DNA of 36,471 bases. Origin: Bacteroidaceae bacterium (GTDB lineage: Bacteria > Bacteroidota > Bacteroidia > Bacteroidales > Bacteroidaceae). Every line of letters starts with the position of its first letter. Within the stretch, counting starts at the first letter, position 1. The DNA lies in NCBI GenBank assembly GCA_023227685.1, contig JALNVG010000002.1, positions 1 to 36,471 on the forward strand, written 5' to 3'. The notes under the pieces were generated by a model. The model was given only the letters and a program-made list of their open reading frames with translations. It was not told the DNA's origin and ran no database searches. Position numbers and translations under genes: made by a program. This document shows, one piece after another, positions 25,464 to 34,745 of this stretch.

Positions 25464-28400
25464 ATGGCTAAAAAGAAGAAATTTATCACTTGTGATGGTA
25501 ATCAGGCAGCAGCACATGTATCCTACATGTTTACTGAAGTTGCAGCCATTTATCCAATCACTCCCTCTTCAACTATGGCAGAGCACATAGATGAATGGGC
25601 AGCAGCCGGACGTAAAAACATCTTTGGCGAAACAGTAACAGTACAAGAAATGCAATCTGAAGGTGGCGCAGCCGGTGCACTACATGGTGCACTTCAAGCT
25701 GGTGCTTTAGGTAGTACATACACAGCTTCACAGGGTCTTCTCCTGATGATACCTAATATGTACAAGATTGCCGGAGAATTCCTCCCTTGTGTTATTCACG
25801 TTGCCGCTCGTTCAATAGCCGCTCATGCTTTGTGTATCTTTGGTGATCACCAAGATGTTATGGCCACCCGTCAAACAGGTTTTGCCATGTTATGCGAAGG
25901 TTCGGTACAAGAAGTTATGGATCTATCTGGTATTGCTCACTTAGCTACCATTAAGACCCGTGTTCCTTTCGTCAGTTTCTTCGACGGATTCCGCACTTCT
26001 CATGAGATTCAAAAGATTGAAATGCTTGAGAACGATGATTTGGCTCCACTGATTGATCAGCAGGCTCTGGCAGATTTCCGCGCACGTGCATTAAATCCGG
26101 GACATCCCGTAGCACGCGGTATGGCAGAAAACCCCGATCACTTCTTCCAGAAATGTGAAGTCGGTAATGTTTTCTATGAATCGGTACCCGAAACAGTAGA
26201 AAATTACATGAAAGAAATAACCAAAATTACCGGTCGTAAATACGGATTATTTGATTATTATGGTGCCGAAGATGCCGATCGTGTGATCATTGCTATGGGT
26301 TCTGTTACAGAAACTGTTCGTGAAACCATCGACTATTTGAACTCAAAAGGTCAGAAAGTAGGATTGGTATCAGTACATCTGTATCGTCCGTTCTCAGCTA
26401 AACATTTTTTGGCTGCAGTTCCAAAAACCGCAAAAAAGATAGCAGTACTTGATCGAACAAAAGAACCGGGATCTAATGGCGAACCTCTTTATCTTGATGT
26501 ACGCGATTGCTTCTATGGCAAAGAAAATGCCCCTGAAGTTTATGGCGGACGCTATGGTTTAGGTTCAAAGGATACTACTCCTGTACAAATAGAAGCAGTT
26601 TACAATAATTTGGCTATGAAAATGCCAAAGAATCACTTTACAATTGGTATCGTAGATGATATAAACTTCACTTCTCTGCCTGTAGAAGGAGAACTTGAGC
26701 TCGGTAATACCGGCATATTTGAAGCTAAATTTTATGGCTTGGGTGCTGATGGTACCGTAGGTGCTAATAAGAACTCAGTAAAGATTATCGGTGAAAATAC
26801 GGATAAATATTGTCAGGCTTATTTTCAATACGATTCAAAGAAGTCAGGCGGTTTCACTTGTTCCCACTTACGTTTCGGTGATACACCTATCCGCTCAACT
26901 TATTACGTCAATACACCAAACTTTGTAGCTTGCCATGTTCAAGCATACTTACGTATGTATGATGTTACCCGCGGTCTTCGTAAGAATGGTTCATTCTTGC
27001 TGAACACCATTTGGGAAGGTGATGAACTAGCCAAGAATTTGCCAAACAACGTCAAGAAATATTTCGCCAAGAATAATATCAAGGTATATTATATTAATGC
27101 TACTCAAATTGCACAAGAAATAGGTTTAGGCAATCGTACCAACACCATCCTTCAATCTGCATTCTTCCGTATCACTAAGGTAATCCCCGAAGATATGGCT
27201 ATTGACCAAATGAAGAAATTCATCGTTAAGTCATATAGCAGAAAAGGTGAAGATGTTGTAAATAAGAACTACAAAGCCGTTGATCGTGGAGGTGAATATA
27301 AAACTTTACCTGTTGATCCTGTATGGGCCGAGTTACCAGCCGATGAACTACCGGAACGTAAAGAGCCTAAATTTATTACCGATGTTGTGCGCGTCATTAA
27401 TGCACAAGCTGGTGATTTACTTCCTGTATCAGCATTTAAGGGCATCGAAGATGGTACATGGCCTCAAGGTACATCGAAATACGAGAAACGTGGAGTATCA
27501 GCCTTTGTTCCTGTATGGAATCCTGATAATTGTATACAATGTAACAAGTGTGCTTATGTTTGTCCTCATGCAGTTATCCGTCCATTTGTTCTTGATGAAA
27601 ATGAACAAAAGGGTGCTAAATTTGCAACAATCAACGCAGTTGGCAAAGCATTTGCAGGCATGAAGTTCCATATACAAGTTAACGTACTTGACTGTTTAGG
27701 TTGCAGCAATTGTGCTGATGTATGTCCGGGCAACCCGAAGAAAGGCGGCAAGGCATTAACCATGGTTCACATTGAGACACAAATGAAAGAAGTCGACAAT
27801 TGGACCTACTGTATAGACAATGTAAAGAGCAAACAACATTTAGTTGATATCAAATCAAATGTCAAGAATTCACAGTTCGCTACTCCATTGTTCGAGTTCT
27901 CAGGTGCATGCTCAGGCTGTGGTGAGACTCCGTACATCAAACTGATTTCACAATTGTTTGGTGACCGTGAAATGGTAGCTAATGCCACAGGTTGTTCATC
28001 AATCTACTCAGGCTCTGTTCCATCAACACCTTATACAACAAACGAAAAAGGACAAGGACCAGCATGGGCAAACTCTTTGTTTGAAGACTTCTGCGAATTC
28101 GGTTTAGGAATGGAAATTGCTAATGAAAAGATGCGTGAACGCATTGAATCTCTAATGAAAGAAGCAATTGCCGGTAAAGATACACCTGCCGAATACAAAG
28201 AAATCTGCCAGGCATGGATTGATAATAAGAAAGATGCTGACAAGACTAAAGAATTGGCAGAAAAGCTCATTCCGATGATTGAAGCAGCAAAAGATACTTG
28301 TCCGATTAACAAACAACTTGCCGGATTGGAACAATACCTGATTAAACGTAGTCAATGGATCATCGGTGGTGATGGTGCATCATACGATATCGATTACGGA

Positions 28401-29015
28401 GGTCTTGACCATGTTATTTCTACAGGTAAGGATGTTAATATTCTTGTTGTCGACACAGAAGTATATTCAAACACCGGTGGTCAGTCATCAAAGGCTACGC
28501 CAATGGGAGCAATCGCCAAATTCGCCGCTTCCGGCAAACGTATACGCAAGAAAGACCTTGGTTTGATGGCTACTACTTACGGATATGTTTATGTAGCACA
28601 AATCGCCATGGGTGCTGACCAAGCTCAGACACTGAAAGCTATTCGTGAGGCTGAAGCATTTGACGGACCATCATTGGTTATTGCATACGCTCCATGTATC
28701 AATCATGGGTTGAAAGCCGGCATGGGCAAAGCTCAAGCAGAAGAAGCAAAAGCTGTAGCTTGTGGCTACTGGCATTTGTGGCGTTACAATCCTGTTATGG
28801 AGAAAGAAGGCAAGAACCCGTTCTCACTGGATAGCAAAGAACCTAATTGGGATGAATTTAAGAATTTCCTTAATGGTGAAGTTCGTTATGCATCAGTAAA
28901 GAAACAGTATCCTACTGAAGCCGACCAATTATTCGAAGCTGCAGAAGACAATGCTAAATGGCGGTACAACAGTTACAAGCGTTTGGCTAAGGAGAGCTGG
29001 GGCGCTGCTGAATAA
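25464..29015 (+). CDS. nifJ: Pyruvate:ferredoxin (flavodoxin) oxidoreductase
   Basis: A 1183-residue single-chain enzyme that oxidises pyruvate to acetyl-CoA and CO2 and reduces ferredoxin, central to Bacteroides fermentation. Domain order fits: the pyrimidine-side domain with YPITPSSTMAEH at about 35-46, the hinge domain with AIDPVWAELP-like linker, two ferredoxin clusters near 690 (CIQCNKCAYVCP) and 745 (CLGCSNCADVCP), the extra cluster ligands CSGCGETPY near 815, and the thiamine diphosphate motif GDGASYDIDYGG near 968 with EVYSNTGGQSS. Length is typical (about 1170-1200). Strong terminator hairpin at 29035-29070. The polyferredoxin genes at the start of the window could use the reduced ferredoxin. 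Confidence 0.97.
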   Translation: MAKKKKFITCDGNQAAAHVSYMFTEVAAIYPITPSSTMAEHIDEWAAAGRKNIFGETVTVQEMQSEGGAAGALHGALQAGALGSTYTASQGLLLMIPNMYKIAGEFLPCVIHVAARSIAAHALCIFGDHQDVMATRQTGFAMLCEGSVQEVMDLSGIAHLATIKTRVPFVSFFDGFRTSHEIQKIEMLENDDLAPLIDQQALADFRARALNPGHPVARGMAENPDHFFQKCEVGNVFYESVPETVENYMKEITKITGRKYGLFDYYGAEDADRVIIAMGSVTETVRETIDYLNSKGQKVGLVSVHLYRPFSAKHFLAAVPKTAKKIAVLDRTKEPGSNGEPLYLDVRDCFYGKENAPEVYGGRYGLGSKDTTPVQIEAVYNNLAMKMPKNHFTIGIVDDINFTSLPVEGELELGNTGIFEAKFYGLGADGTVGANKNSVKIIGENTDKYCQAYFQYDSKKSGGFTCSHLRFGDTPIRSTYYVNTPNFVACHVQAYLRMYDVTRGLRKNGSFLLNTIWEGDELAKNLPNNVKKYFAKNNIKVYYINATQIAQEIGLGNRTNTILQSAFFRITKVIPEDMAIDQMKKFIVKSYSRKGEDVVNKNYKAVDRGGEYKTLPVDPVWAELPADELPERKEPKFITDVVRVINAQAGDLLPVSAFKGIEDGTWPQGTSKYEKRGVSAFVPVWNPDNCIQCNKCAYVCPHAVIRPFVLDENEQKGAKFATINAVGKAFAGMKFHIQVNVLDCLGCSNCADVCPGNPKKGGKALTMVHIETQMKEVDNWTYCIDNVKSKQHLVDIKSNVKNSQFATPLFEFSGACSGCGETPYIKLISQLFGDREMVANATGCSSIYSGSVPSTPYTTNEKGQGPAWANSLFEDFCEFGLGMEIANEKMRERIESLMKEAIAGKDTPAEYKEICQAWIDNKKDADKTKELAEKLIPMIEAAKDTCPINKQLAGLEQYLIKRSQWIIGGDGASYDIDYGGLDHVISTGKDVNILVVDTEVYSNTGGQSSKATPMGAIAKFAASGKRIRKKDLGLMATTYGYVYVAQIAMGADQAQTLKAIREAEAFDGPSLVIAYAPCINHGLKAGMGKAQAEEAKAVACGYWHLWRYNPVMEKEGKNPFSLDSKEPNWDEFKNFLNGEVRYASVKKQYPTEADQLFEAAEDNAKWRYNSYKRLAKESWGAAE

Positions 29016-29034
29016 ATTTTCAGTTAATTAATAT

Positions 29035-29070
29035 AAGAATGGGAATATGATTTTTCATATTCCCATTCTT
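29035..29070 (+). terminator. Hairpin after nifJ
   Basis: A perfect 16-bp stem (29035-29050 with 29055-29070) with a TTTT loop, 20 bases after the nifJ stop. There is no strong T-tract after it, so read-through or RNA 3'-end protection is possible. Confidence 0.75.
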
Positions 29071-29086
29071 AATAAATCTAATAATT

Positions 29087-29275
29087 ATGATTGGTTTTAT
29101 CATTTGGATTATCGGTTTAGTACTAACAATTAGAGCTACGATCGAAATTTGGAATATGGGTGGCGACACAGCCAAGAGGTTACTTGCCATCATTATTTTG
29201 CTTATCACAAACTGGATTGGCTTGATTCTCTATTATTTCGTCTTTAAACCAGAATTACCTAAATGGCTTAAATAA
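29087..29275 (+). CDS. Small two-helix membrane protein
   Basis: A 62-residue protein with two hydrophobic stretches, about 2-20 (GFIIWIIGLVLTIRATIEI) and 32-52 (LLAIIILLITNWIGLILYYF), and a short Lys-ended tail (KPELPKWLK). Its layout and the NWIGLILYYF motif resemble the short phospholipase-D-nuclease N-terminal type (PLDc_N) membrane proteins, without the enzyme part. It lies 16 bp after the nifJ hairpin and 23 bp before a strong terminator, with no promoter box in between, so it is probably read through from nifJ. Function unknown. Confidence 0.72.
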   Translation: MIGFIIWIIGLVLTIRATIEIWNMGGDTAKRLLAIIILLITNWIGLILYYFVFKPELPKWLK

Positions 29276-29298
29276 TAGACCACAAAAACACTTTTATC

Positions 29299-29344
29299 AA
29301 AGGCGGACTTTAATCAATTATAATTGATTAAAGTCCGCCTTTTT
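29299..29344 (+). terminator. Strong intrinsic terminator, 44-bp perfect palindrome
   Basis: Positions 29299-29320 are the exact reverse complement of 29321-29342, a 22-bp perfect stem (practical loop TTATAA) with AAA on the left and a T-tract on the right. It closes the nifJ/small-membrane-protein unit and would act in both directions. Confidence 0.88.
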
Positions 29345-29517
29345 ACATGATACTTTTTAATTTTGTATTCTGCCTCTCTACTTTCAAAATGACTAATTAT
29401 ACTTGGGACACTAGTTCTTAAACACGTAAAAAAAAATATTCAAAACGAATATATCACATTTCTCAAATCATTTTGATTTTTCCAATCAAATTAGATAATA
29501 TATATCAAACTTTTCAT

Positions 29518-29525
29518 TACTTTTG
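29518..29525 (+). promoter_or_regulatory. Probable -7 box of the epimerase-like gene
   Basis: TACTTTTG is a full TAnnTTTG match. It puts the transcription start near 29532 and so supports a start at 29533 or 29557, not the earlier in-frame ATG at 29473. Confidence 0.6.
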
Positions 29526-29556
29526 TAAACTAATGATTCTAAAATTCGTTAAGATC

Positions 29557-30432
29557 ATGAAAATATTATCAAACAACCAACTCATCGTTAAGATTTCTAC
29601 GCACGGAGCAGAATTGAACAGTATCAATTATAATAGGAAAGAATATCTGTGGCAGGCAGACCCTGTATTTTGGAAACGTCATGCCCCTATCTTATTTCCT
29701 ATTGTCGGAAAAAGTTGGGAAGATAAGAATAAGATAGCAGGGAAAAACTACATGATGACTCAACACGGCTTTGCACGTGATATGGAATTCGTGCAAATAT
29801 TCGACCGTACAGATGAAGCTCGCTTCCTACTTAATAGTAATGAAGAAACGCTCAAAAAATATCCTTTTCCTTTCAGACTTGAAATAGGATACCGACTTCA
29901 AGGAAACCAGATCCATGTACAATGGACTGTAAAAAATACCGGTGACAAAGAAATGCATTTCCAAATCGGAGCACATCCTGCTTTCTATTTTCCTGATTTT
30001 GATACAAAATCAGTTGAGAAAGGTTTCTTCGGATTTAACCAAGAAAAAGATCTGAAGTATATTCTTATCGCAGATAAAGGCTGCGTCGACACACAAAAAG
30101 AATATCCATTGAAATTAAACGATGACCACTTACTTGCTATAAATACTTCAACTTTTAATAATGACGCATTAGTATTTCAAAACAGCCAAATCAAGAAAGT
30201 AACACTCTACGATAAAAACCGCAAGCCTTATCTTGAGATGCAATTTAACGCACCTGTGGTTGGCCTTTGGTCACCGGCTGGTAAGAATGCGCCGTTTGTT
30301 TGTATTGAACCCTGGTATGGCCGTTGTGACAGCATAAACTTTAAAGGTGAATTTGAAGATAAAGATTGGATGCAACATCTCGAACCGAGAAGTACATTTA
30401 CTGCAAGTTATGTAATTAAGATACTCTCTTAA
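29557..30432 (+). CDS. Aldose 1-epimerase family protein (LacX-like)
   Basis: About 291 residues from the ATG at 29557 (MKILSNNQLIVKISTHGAEL), the usual start for this group; ATG at 29533 is an alternative. The beta-sandwich markers of galactose mutarotase-like proteins are present: STHGAELNSI at the start, HGFARDMEF near residue 70 (His), IGAHPAFYFP near 140 (His) and VGLWSPAG...CIEPWYGR near 235-255, whose Glu would be the catalytic base. These proteins interconvert alpha and beta anomers or act on phosphosugars. The gene stands alone, between a strong terminator and the convergent DUF4907 gene. Substrate not clear. Confidence 0.85.
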   Translation: MKILSNNQLIVKISTHGAELNSINYNRKEYLWQADPVFWKRHAPILFPIVGKSWEDKNKIAGKNYMMTQHGFARDMEFVQIFDRTDEARFLLNSNEETLKKYPFPFRLEIGYRLQGNQIHVQWTVKNTGDKEMHFQIGAHPAFYFPDFDTKSVEKGFFGFNQEKDLKYILIADKGCVDTQKEYPLKLNDDHLLAINTSTFNNDALVFQNSQIKKVTLYDKNRKPYLEMQFNAPVVGLWSPAGKNAPFVCIEPWYGRCDSINFKGEFEDKDWMQHLEPRSTFTASYVIKILS

Positions 30433-30455
30433 AACAGATCATCAGCACAATCATA

Positions 30456-30794
30456 TCAATTACCTATAATTCCATAGGACTTCAAATCTTCTTTGGTCAC
30501 GTCAACATTCCCTCCGGTTTGCATTCTTTGTTTTACTAATTCACCGATATTCTTAGCATCCTGCGAACTTACAAAAGCTTTTTTACCTGCAATGGCAGGA
30601 ATAAATGGTTGATATATCAGAGTATGCCCGTCACTATTAATTTTATATCCATAGCCACCACTATCCAAAGAAAACACCTCCACTTCCATTCCTGGTTCTG
30701 ACTGAATACGATTGGGTATCAGCACCCATATCATTGCTATTATAAAAAGAAAGCTGACTATTAATGCGCCAGCCTTCGATTTTTTATTTCTCAT
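30456..30794 (-). CDS. DUF4907 family membrane-anchored protein
   Basis: A 112-residue protein with an N-terminal basic patch and helix (about 8-27, AGALIVSFLFIIAMIWVLIP), likely an uncleaved anchor, and an extracytoplasmic domain. The mid-region GYGYKINSDGHTLIYQPFIPAIAGKKAF fits DUF4907, a Bacteroidetes family. It begins 6 bp after the kelch lipoprotein gene, so the two form a minus-strand operon. Its function is unknown; the pairing with a kelch propeller at a DUF4270 locus suggests a common envelope role. Confidence 0.8.
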   Translation of the reverse strand: MRNKKSKAGALIVSFLFIIAMIWVLIPNRIQSEPGMEVEVFSLDSGGYGYKINSDGHTLIYQPFIPAIAGKKAFVSSQDAKNIGELVKQRMQTGGNVDVTKEDLKSYGIIGN

Positions 30795-30800
30795 ACTAAA

Positions 30801-31871
30801 TTATTTTTTAACTTTCTCATTAGGAAGCAACTCCCAAGTATCATCAAAGTAAGATGATGAACCGCTACCACCTGTTGTGATAATTCCTCGTGAACCGGTA
30901 GAAAAGCAAACAGCATGAACACGTGCAGAACCCCCGGTATCTTTCTGTCCTTCTCCAAAAGTAGTTAATCTGTCACCATCCCATTTATAATACCACAAAT
31001 CCTTTGCCGGATCGTATTTCCAATAGTCTGAACGCATAGTAGTACTGGCACTTTGACCTGTCGCTACATATCCTAATCCGTCAATAACAAAAGCACAACC
31101 GAATGTTCTTGTAATCGTTGTATATTTATCATCATATGACTTGTCGCTATTGGTATTTGTGATATCACGCAAACGCGTCCATGGATCCGAAGCTGAAGGA
31201 TCGAATTTCCAAAAATCATAAGCATCGGAATTATTATTGGTTCCTCCACAGATATAAGCCACGTCGTTTATAACGAATGCCATACCTCCCATACGTTTCT
31301 GACCACCAAAAGCACTAACGATAGTCCATTGGGAACCGGAAGCTGCTGTAGGATCTAAACGATAAATATCTTTTAAATAATTATCATCATAACCGAAACC
31401 TGCATAACCATAATCCCCTATAGTAAAGCTCAATGCATAACGACGCTTACCTCCAGCAAAATCATCCATTCGTGTCCATGAATCAGTTGCAGGATCATAT
31501 TGCCAACAATCAGTCAGGTAATCATTGGCAGCGCGATCCCAACCTGTAGCAATATAGCCTTTCGTACCTACAGTAAATCCTGTAGCACCCTGTCGTGCAA
31601 TAGCCCCATCAGGCATATCAGCCAACTGTGTCCATGATCCGTAAGCACCATCACTCATATCGAAACACCATAAATCCTTCAACAGGGCTTCCTTACCGTA
31701 ATAACCTCCAGAAAGATAACCTTTGGTGCCAATAGTGAAACCTGCAGCATCCGTACGAGCTTTACCATTAAAATCAGAAAGCCTTTTCCAATTGCCAGTA
31801 GTATAATCTTGACTTGAAGTACAAGAGACCAACGCTAAAAGCGCTACAACAATAAAACTAAGTTTATGCAT
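30801..31871 (-). CDS. Kelch-repeat lipoprotein, six-bladed propeller
   Basis: About 356 residues. I chose the ATG at 31871 (MHKLSFIVVALLALVSC), which gives a lipoprotein signal with the lipid Cys at residue 17; the longer frame to 31973 adds a second hydrophobic leader and lies upstream of the likely promoter. The mature part has kelch-style blades, each with a glycine pair and a later aromatic-D-P...W motif: DLWCFDM..SWTQL, DCWQYDP..SWTRM, DIYRLDP..QWTIV, DFWKFDP..PWTRL, DYWKYDP..LWYYK and DDTWELL. The N-terminal GNWKRL strand would close the last blade, giving six. No galactose-oxidase or sialidase catalytic set was recognised. Probably an envelope binding or scaffold protein. Confidence 0.86.
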   Translation of the reverse strand: MHKLSFIVVALLALVSCTSSQDYTTGNWKRLSDFNGKARTDAAGFTIGTKGYLSGGYYGKEALLKDLWCFDMSDGAYGSWTQLADMPDGAIARQGATGFTVGTKGYIATGWDRAANDYLTDCWQYDPATDSWTRMDDFAGGKRRYALSFTIGDYGYAGFGYDDNYLKDIYRLDPTAASGSQWTIVSAFGGQKRMGGMAFVINDVAYICGGTNNNSDAYDFWKFDPSASDPWTRLRDITNTNSDKSYDDKYTTITRTFGCAFVIDGLGYVATGQSASTTMRSDYWKYDPAKDLWYYKWDGDRLTTFGEGQKDTGGSARVHAVCFSTGSRGIITTGGSGSSSYFDDTWELLPNEKVKK

Positions 31872-31907
31872 TTTCTTTTTTATGTTTTTATCATTTAACA
31901 TTGACTG

Positions 31908-31938
31908 CAAATGTAAGACGAAAATCAATACAACCAAA
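31908..31938 (-). promoter_or_regulatory. Promoter of the kelch/DUF4907 operon
   Basis: On the minus strand TTTG (complement of 31935-31938), a 19-base spacer and TACATTTG (complement of 31908-31915) match both Bacteroides elements. It lies 37 bases before the start at 31871. Confidence 0.65.
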
Positions 31939-32107
31939 AAATATAAGGACAAAAAAGATAATATAGCACACAAAATAAGTTAAAGTCGATAAAAAAACAT
32001 ACTTTGACTAAACTTCTTTGGTCACTAATAAAAAAAATGCTTCTTTTGTACTTTCAAAAATATGTTAGTTTGATAAATTCAGTATAAATAATATTAGAAT
32101 AATAAAT

Positions 32108-33457
32108 ATGAGAATATCAACATTGCTCTTCTCGATTTTACTTCTTCTTTCGTTCACTTTTTCTTCATGCCGCGACGAAGCATCAACGGCAGGTGAAGGA
32201 TGGATGGACAGTAATTATCGAAATGTTGTAACAGACACATGCACCATTTCATTCAATACAATATTGAGTGATTCACTTGCTACATCAGGAGATACAATTT
32301 GCCAAATAGGTCATCACAAAGATAACATCTATGGCGACATTACAAGTTCTTTTAACGTAGAATACAAAGTTCCCTCCTACTCCTTCAATGACATTTCAAA
32401 ATACAGATATGATTCACTGACTATCCGTATGGAAACATCAGGCAACTATTTCGGCGATACATTATCTACACAGCGTATATCATTGTACAAACTGAAAGCA
32501 AATATTTCTTTTGACGAATCCAATTATTTATACAACTGTTCTTACACACCTCATAATAGTACGCCACTTGCTACAATCGAATACAAGCCATATATTTATA
32601 ATAGGAAAAAAATCGTAGAAATGAAATTACCTGATACTTGGGGAAAAGAATGGTTTAATCTACTACTTAATGATGATAAAAACGTGGAAACCCAAGAAGG
32701 TTTCAGAAACTACTTTAAAGGTATTGCATTTGTACCTGAAAGCAACGGCAATTGCATCAACGGCATTCAGGTAAACGATTCGAGTATGATAATCAGAATT
32801 TACTACCACCAAATAGATGTTACGGAAAAAGGTAGAACTTTTGATTTCAAACCAAGCACGACCTATAATTATAGCAACGTAACATATGACCGTACAGGTA
32901 CTCCACTCGAAAAGATGAAGAACGGCACCGACAATCCATACAGTTCGTTCAATAGTAATCACCAGACTTATTTGCAAGGAATGCTTGGTACCTATACGTC
33001 TATTTCTTTCCCATATCTTAATGACTTAAATGGATATGGGGATCTGGTCAGTATTGAAAGTGCCGTACTTAAATTATATCCCGTAAAGGGAACATATGAC
33101 GACAAAGAATACCCACTACCTAAAAAACTATCTCTTTACACAGCCAATGAAAACAATTTAGCCGGAAGTGTGGTTACCAATTATTCAGGTTCATCCGTAC
33201 AAAACGGTAATCTAGTAACTGATAAGGTATTAAATGAAGATACTTACTACTCATTCGATTTAACCTCTTTTCTCACGACTAATCTCGGAGCTATAGGCTA
33301 TCATAAGGAAAAGCTGCAAATATTACTTCCTACCGCTTCATTCTATTCTACCGTACAAGGTGTAGTATTCGATGATGGATATAACACGGCAAATAGTTAC
33401 AAAAAGAACACGAAACTTACAGTACTCTTTAAAATATATACAAATTCATTGAAATAA
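32108..33457 (+). CDS. DUF4270 family lipoprotein
   Basis: A 449-residue exported protein with a lipoprotein signal (ILLLLSFTFSSC, lipid Cys at 21). It follows the Bacteroidetes DUF4270 pattern: an N-terminal DTCTISFNTILSDSL segment, DNIYGDITSSFNVEYKVP near 80, a middle rich in Tyr, Ser and Asn, a FKGIAFVPES stretch near 206 and a C-terminal LYPVKGTYD...KKLSLYTAN region. The predicted fold is beta-rich. It is divergent from the kelch operon across a 236-bp region, and followed by an outer-membrane barrel gene 51 bp downstream. Function unknown. Confidence 0.85.
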   Translation: MRISTLLFSILLLLSFTFSSCRDEASTAGEGWMDSNYRNVVTDTCTISFNTILSDSLATSGDTICQIGHHKDNIYGDITSSFNVEYKVPSYSFNDISKYRYDSLTIRMETSGNYFGDTLSTQRISLYKLKANISFDESNYLYNCSYTPHNSTPLATIEYKPYIYNRKKIVEMKLPDTWGKEWFNLLLNDDKNVETQEGFRNYFKGIAFVPESNGNCINGIQVNDSSMIIRIYYHQIDVTEKGRTFDFKPSTTYNYSNVTYDRTGTPLEKMKNGTDNPYSSFNSNHQTYLQGMLGTYTSISFPYLNDLNGYGDLVSIESAVLKLYPVKGTYDDKEYPLPKKLSLYTANENNLAGSVVTNYSGSSVQNGNLVTDKVLNEDTYYSFDLTSFLTTNLGAIGYHKEKLQILLPTASFYSTVQGVVFDDGYNTANSYKKNTKLTVLFKIYTNSLK

Positions 33458-33508
33458 GAGTAAATAACCAAACATGAAGCTTACAATACTCTTCAAAACA
33501 TACAATAA

Positions 33509-34717
33509 ATGAAAAAAAGTCTGATTTTAATATTGTTTTTTTGTGCACCATATATTTATATCTCGGCTCAGGACACAACAAACTCACCAATATCCATGTT
33601 CGGTATAGGTGAACCCAATGAAGGAGACGGTGGACAATTTGCCGGAATGGGAGGTGTGGGTATCGCCTTAAGAGCAAACAATTTTTTAAATAATACAAAT
33701 CCGGCAGCCATCACCGAACTCGTACCGAACTATTTCTTTATCGACTTAGGTCTTACGGGGGCTTATCAAAGATATGCACAATCAGGTGATAATCAAAATT
33801 CCACTATCGGTAATCTGAACAACCTAAGTATCGGTTTTAAAATTGCCAAAAACATGTATGCTGCAGCATTCGTCGCACCTTTAAGCAGTGTCGGTTATGC
33901 TGCCACCAAAATACAGGATATAGAAGGCACGACAAACTCAACTACATCTTCTTTATTTGAAGGCAACGGCGGTATCTCAAAAAAGGGTGTCCGCCTCGCT
34001 TATCTACTTGGCAAACATCTTTCATTAGGTACAAATCTATCTTATGTTTCGGGAACTATCACAGAGACTGAAACACAAGGCACAGGAACCTCCAAAGTAA
34101 CTTCTTTTAAAGACGCACTTTATGCTGATTTCGGAATGCAATATGATTGGAAATTAGCCAAAGACAAGATGGCTGTTATCGGAGCCGTATACGGACACTT
34201 CAATGATCTTCGCCAAGACAACACTTTGTATGTGAGCAGTACCTCTAATACATCTTCCACTATTTCCGAAGATTTATATCGCTATCGTCAATGTCTACCC
34301 GACTTTTATGGCATAGGATTCTCCTATAACACAATGCGAATGACACTTACGGCCGATTATAAGTATTATGATTGGAGCCGCATGCAGGCATCCAAATCTT
34401 ATGTGAAATTCAGAAACCAACAAATGCTGAAACTCGGAGGAAGTTATTTGCTAGGTAACATATATCGCCATCCTGTAAGGGTAATGGGAGGTGCGGGACT
34501 AAGCAACTCTTATGTAGTGGTAGAAGGTGAAAAAGCAACAAATTACTACCTTAGTGCCGGAGCTAATTTCATGTTCCGTAACAATAATACTTTGTCATTT
34601 GGTTTTAAATATAGCGGGCAAATGAATGCTACCAACGGTATGGCGCAAGAATATAAAATCGGCGTATTCTTCAATCTTACTTTTGCTGAAGGAGTGTACC
34701 GCGCTAAATTAAAATAA
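33509..34717 (+). CDS. Outer-membrane beta-barrel protein (OmpP1/FadL-like style)
   Basis: A 402-residue protein with a signal peptide (LILILFFCAPYIYISAQ, cleavage after SAQ). The mature start SPISMFGIGEPNEG..FAGMGGVGIALR..NNTNPAAITEL is a Bacteroidetes outer-membrane signature (compare SPYSRYGLG-type proteins with an NPAS motif). The rest is a series of amphipathic strands, Gly- and aromatic-rich, ending NLTFAEGVYRAKLK. It lies between the DUF4270 lipoprotein and an exported C1 peptidase, all on the plus strand with short gaps, so co-transcription is likely. It might carry a hydrophobic or envelope component across the outer membrane, or simply anchor the complex. No cargo can be inferred. 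Confidence 0.8.
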   Translation: MKKSLILILFFCAPYIYISAQDTTNSPISMFGIGEPNEGDGGQFAGMGGVGIALRANNFLNNTNPAAITELVPNYFFIDLGLTGAYQRYAQSGDNQNSTIGNLNNLSIGFKIAKNMYAAAFVAPLSSVGYAATKIQDIEGTTNSTTSSLFEGNGGISKKGVRLAYLLGKHLSLGTNLSYVSGTITETETQGTGTSKVTSFKDALYADFGMQYDWKLAKDKMAVIGAVYGHFNDLRQDNTLYVSSTSNTSSTISEDLYRYRQCLPDFYGIGFSYNTMRMTLTADYKYYDWSRMQASKSYVKFRNQQMLKLGGSYLLGNIYRHPVRVMGGAGLSNSYVVVEGEKATNYYLSAGANFMFRNNNTLSFGFKYSGQMNATNGMAQEYKIGVFFNLTFAEGVYRAKLK

Positions 34718-34745
34718 ATTAGAAAACTAACAAATAATTTATAAA

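Noticed and set aside
31872..31973. Extended start of the kelch lipoprotein
   Set aside because: It lies across the best promoter match and would hide the lipoprotein signal behind a second hydrophobic stretch.
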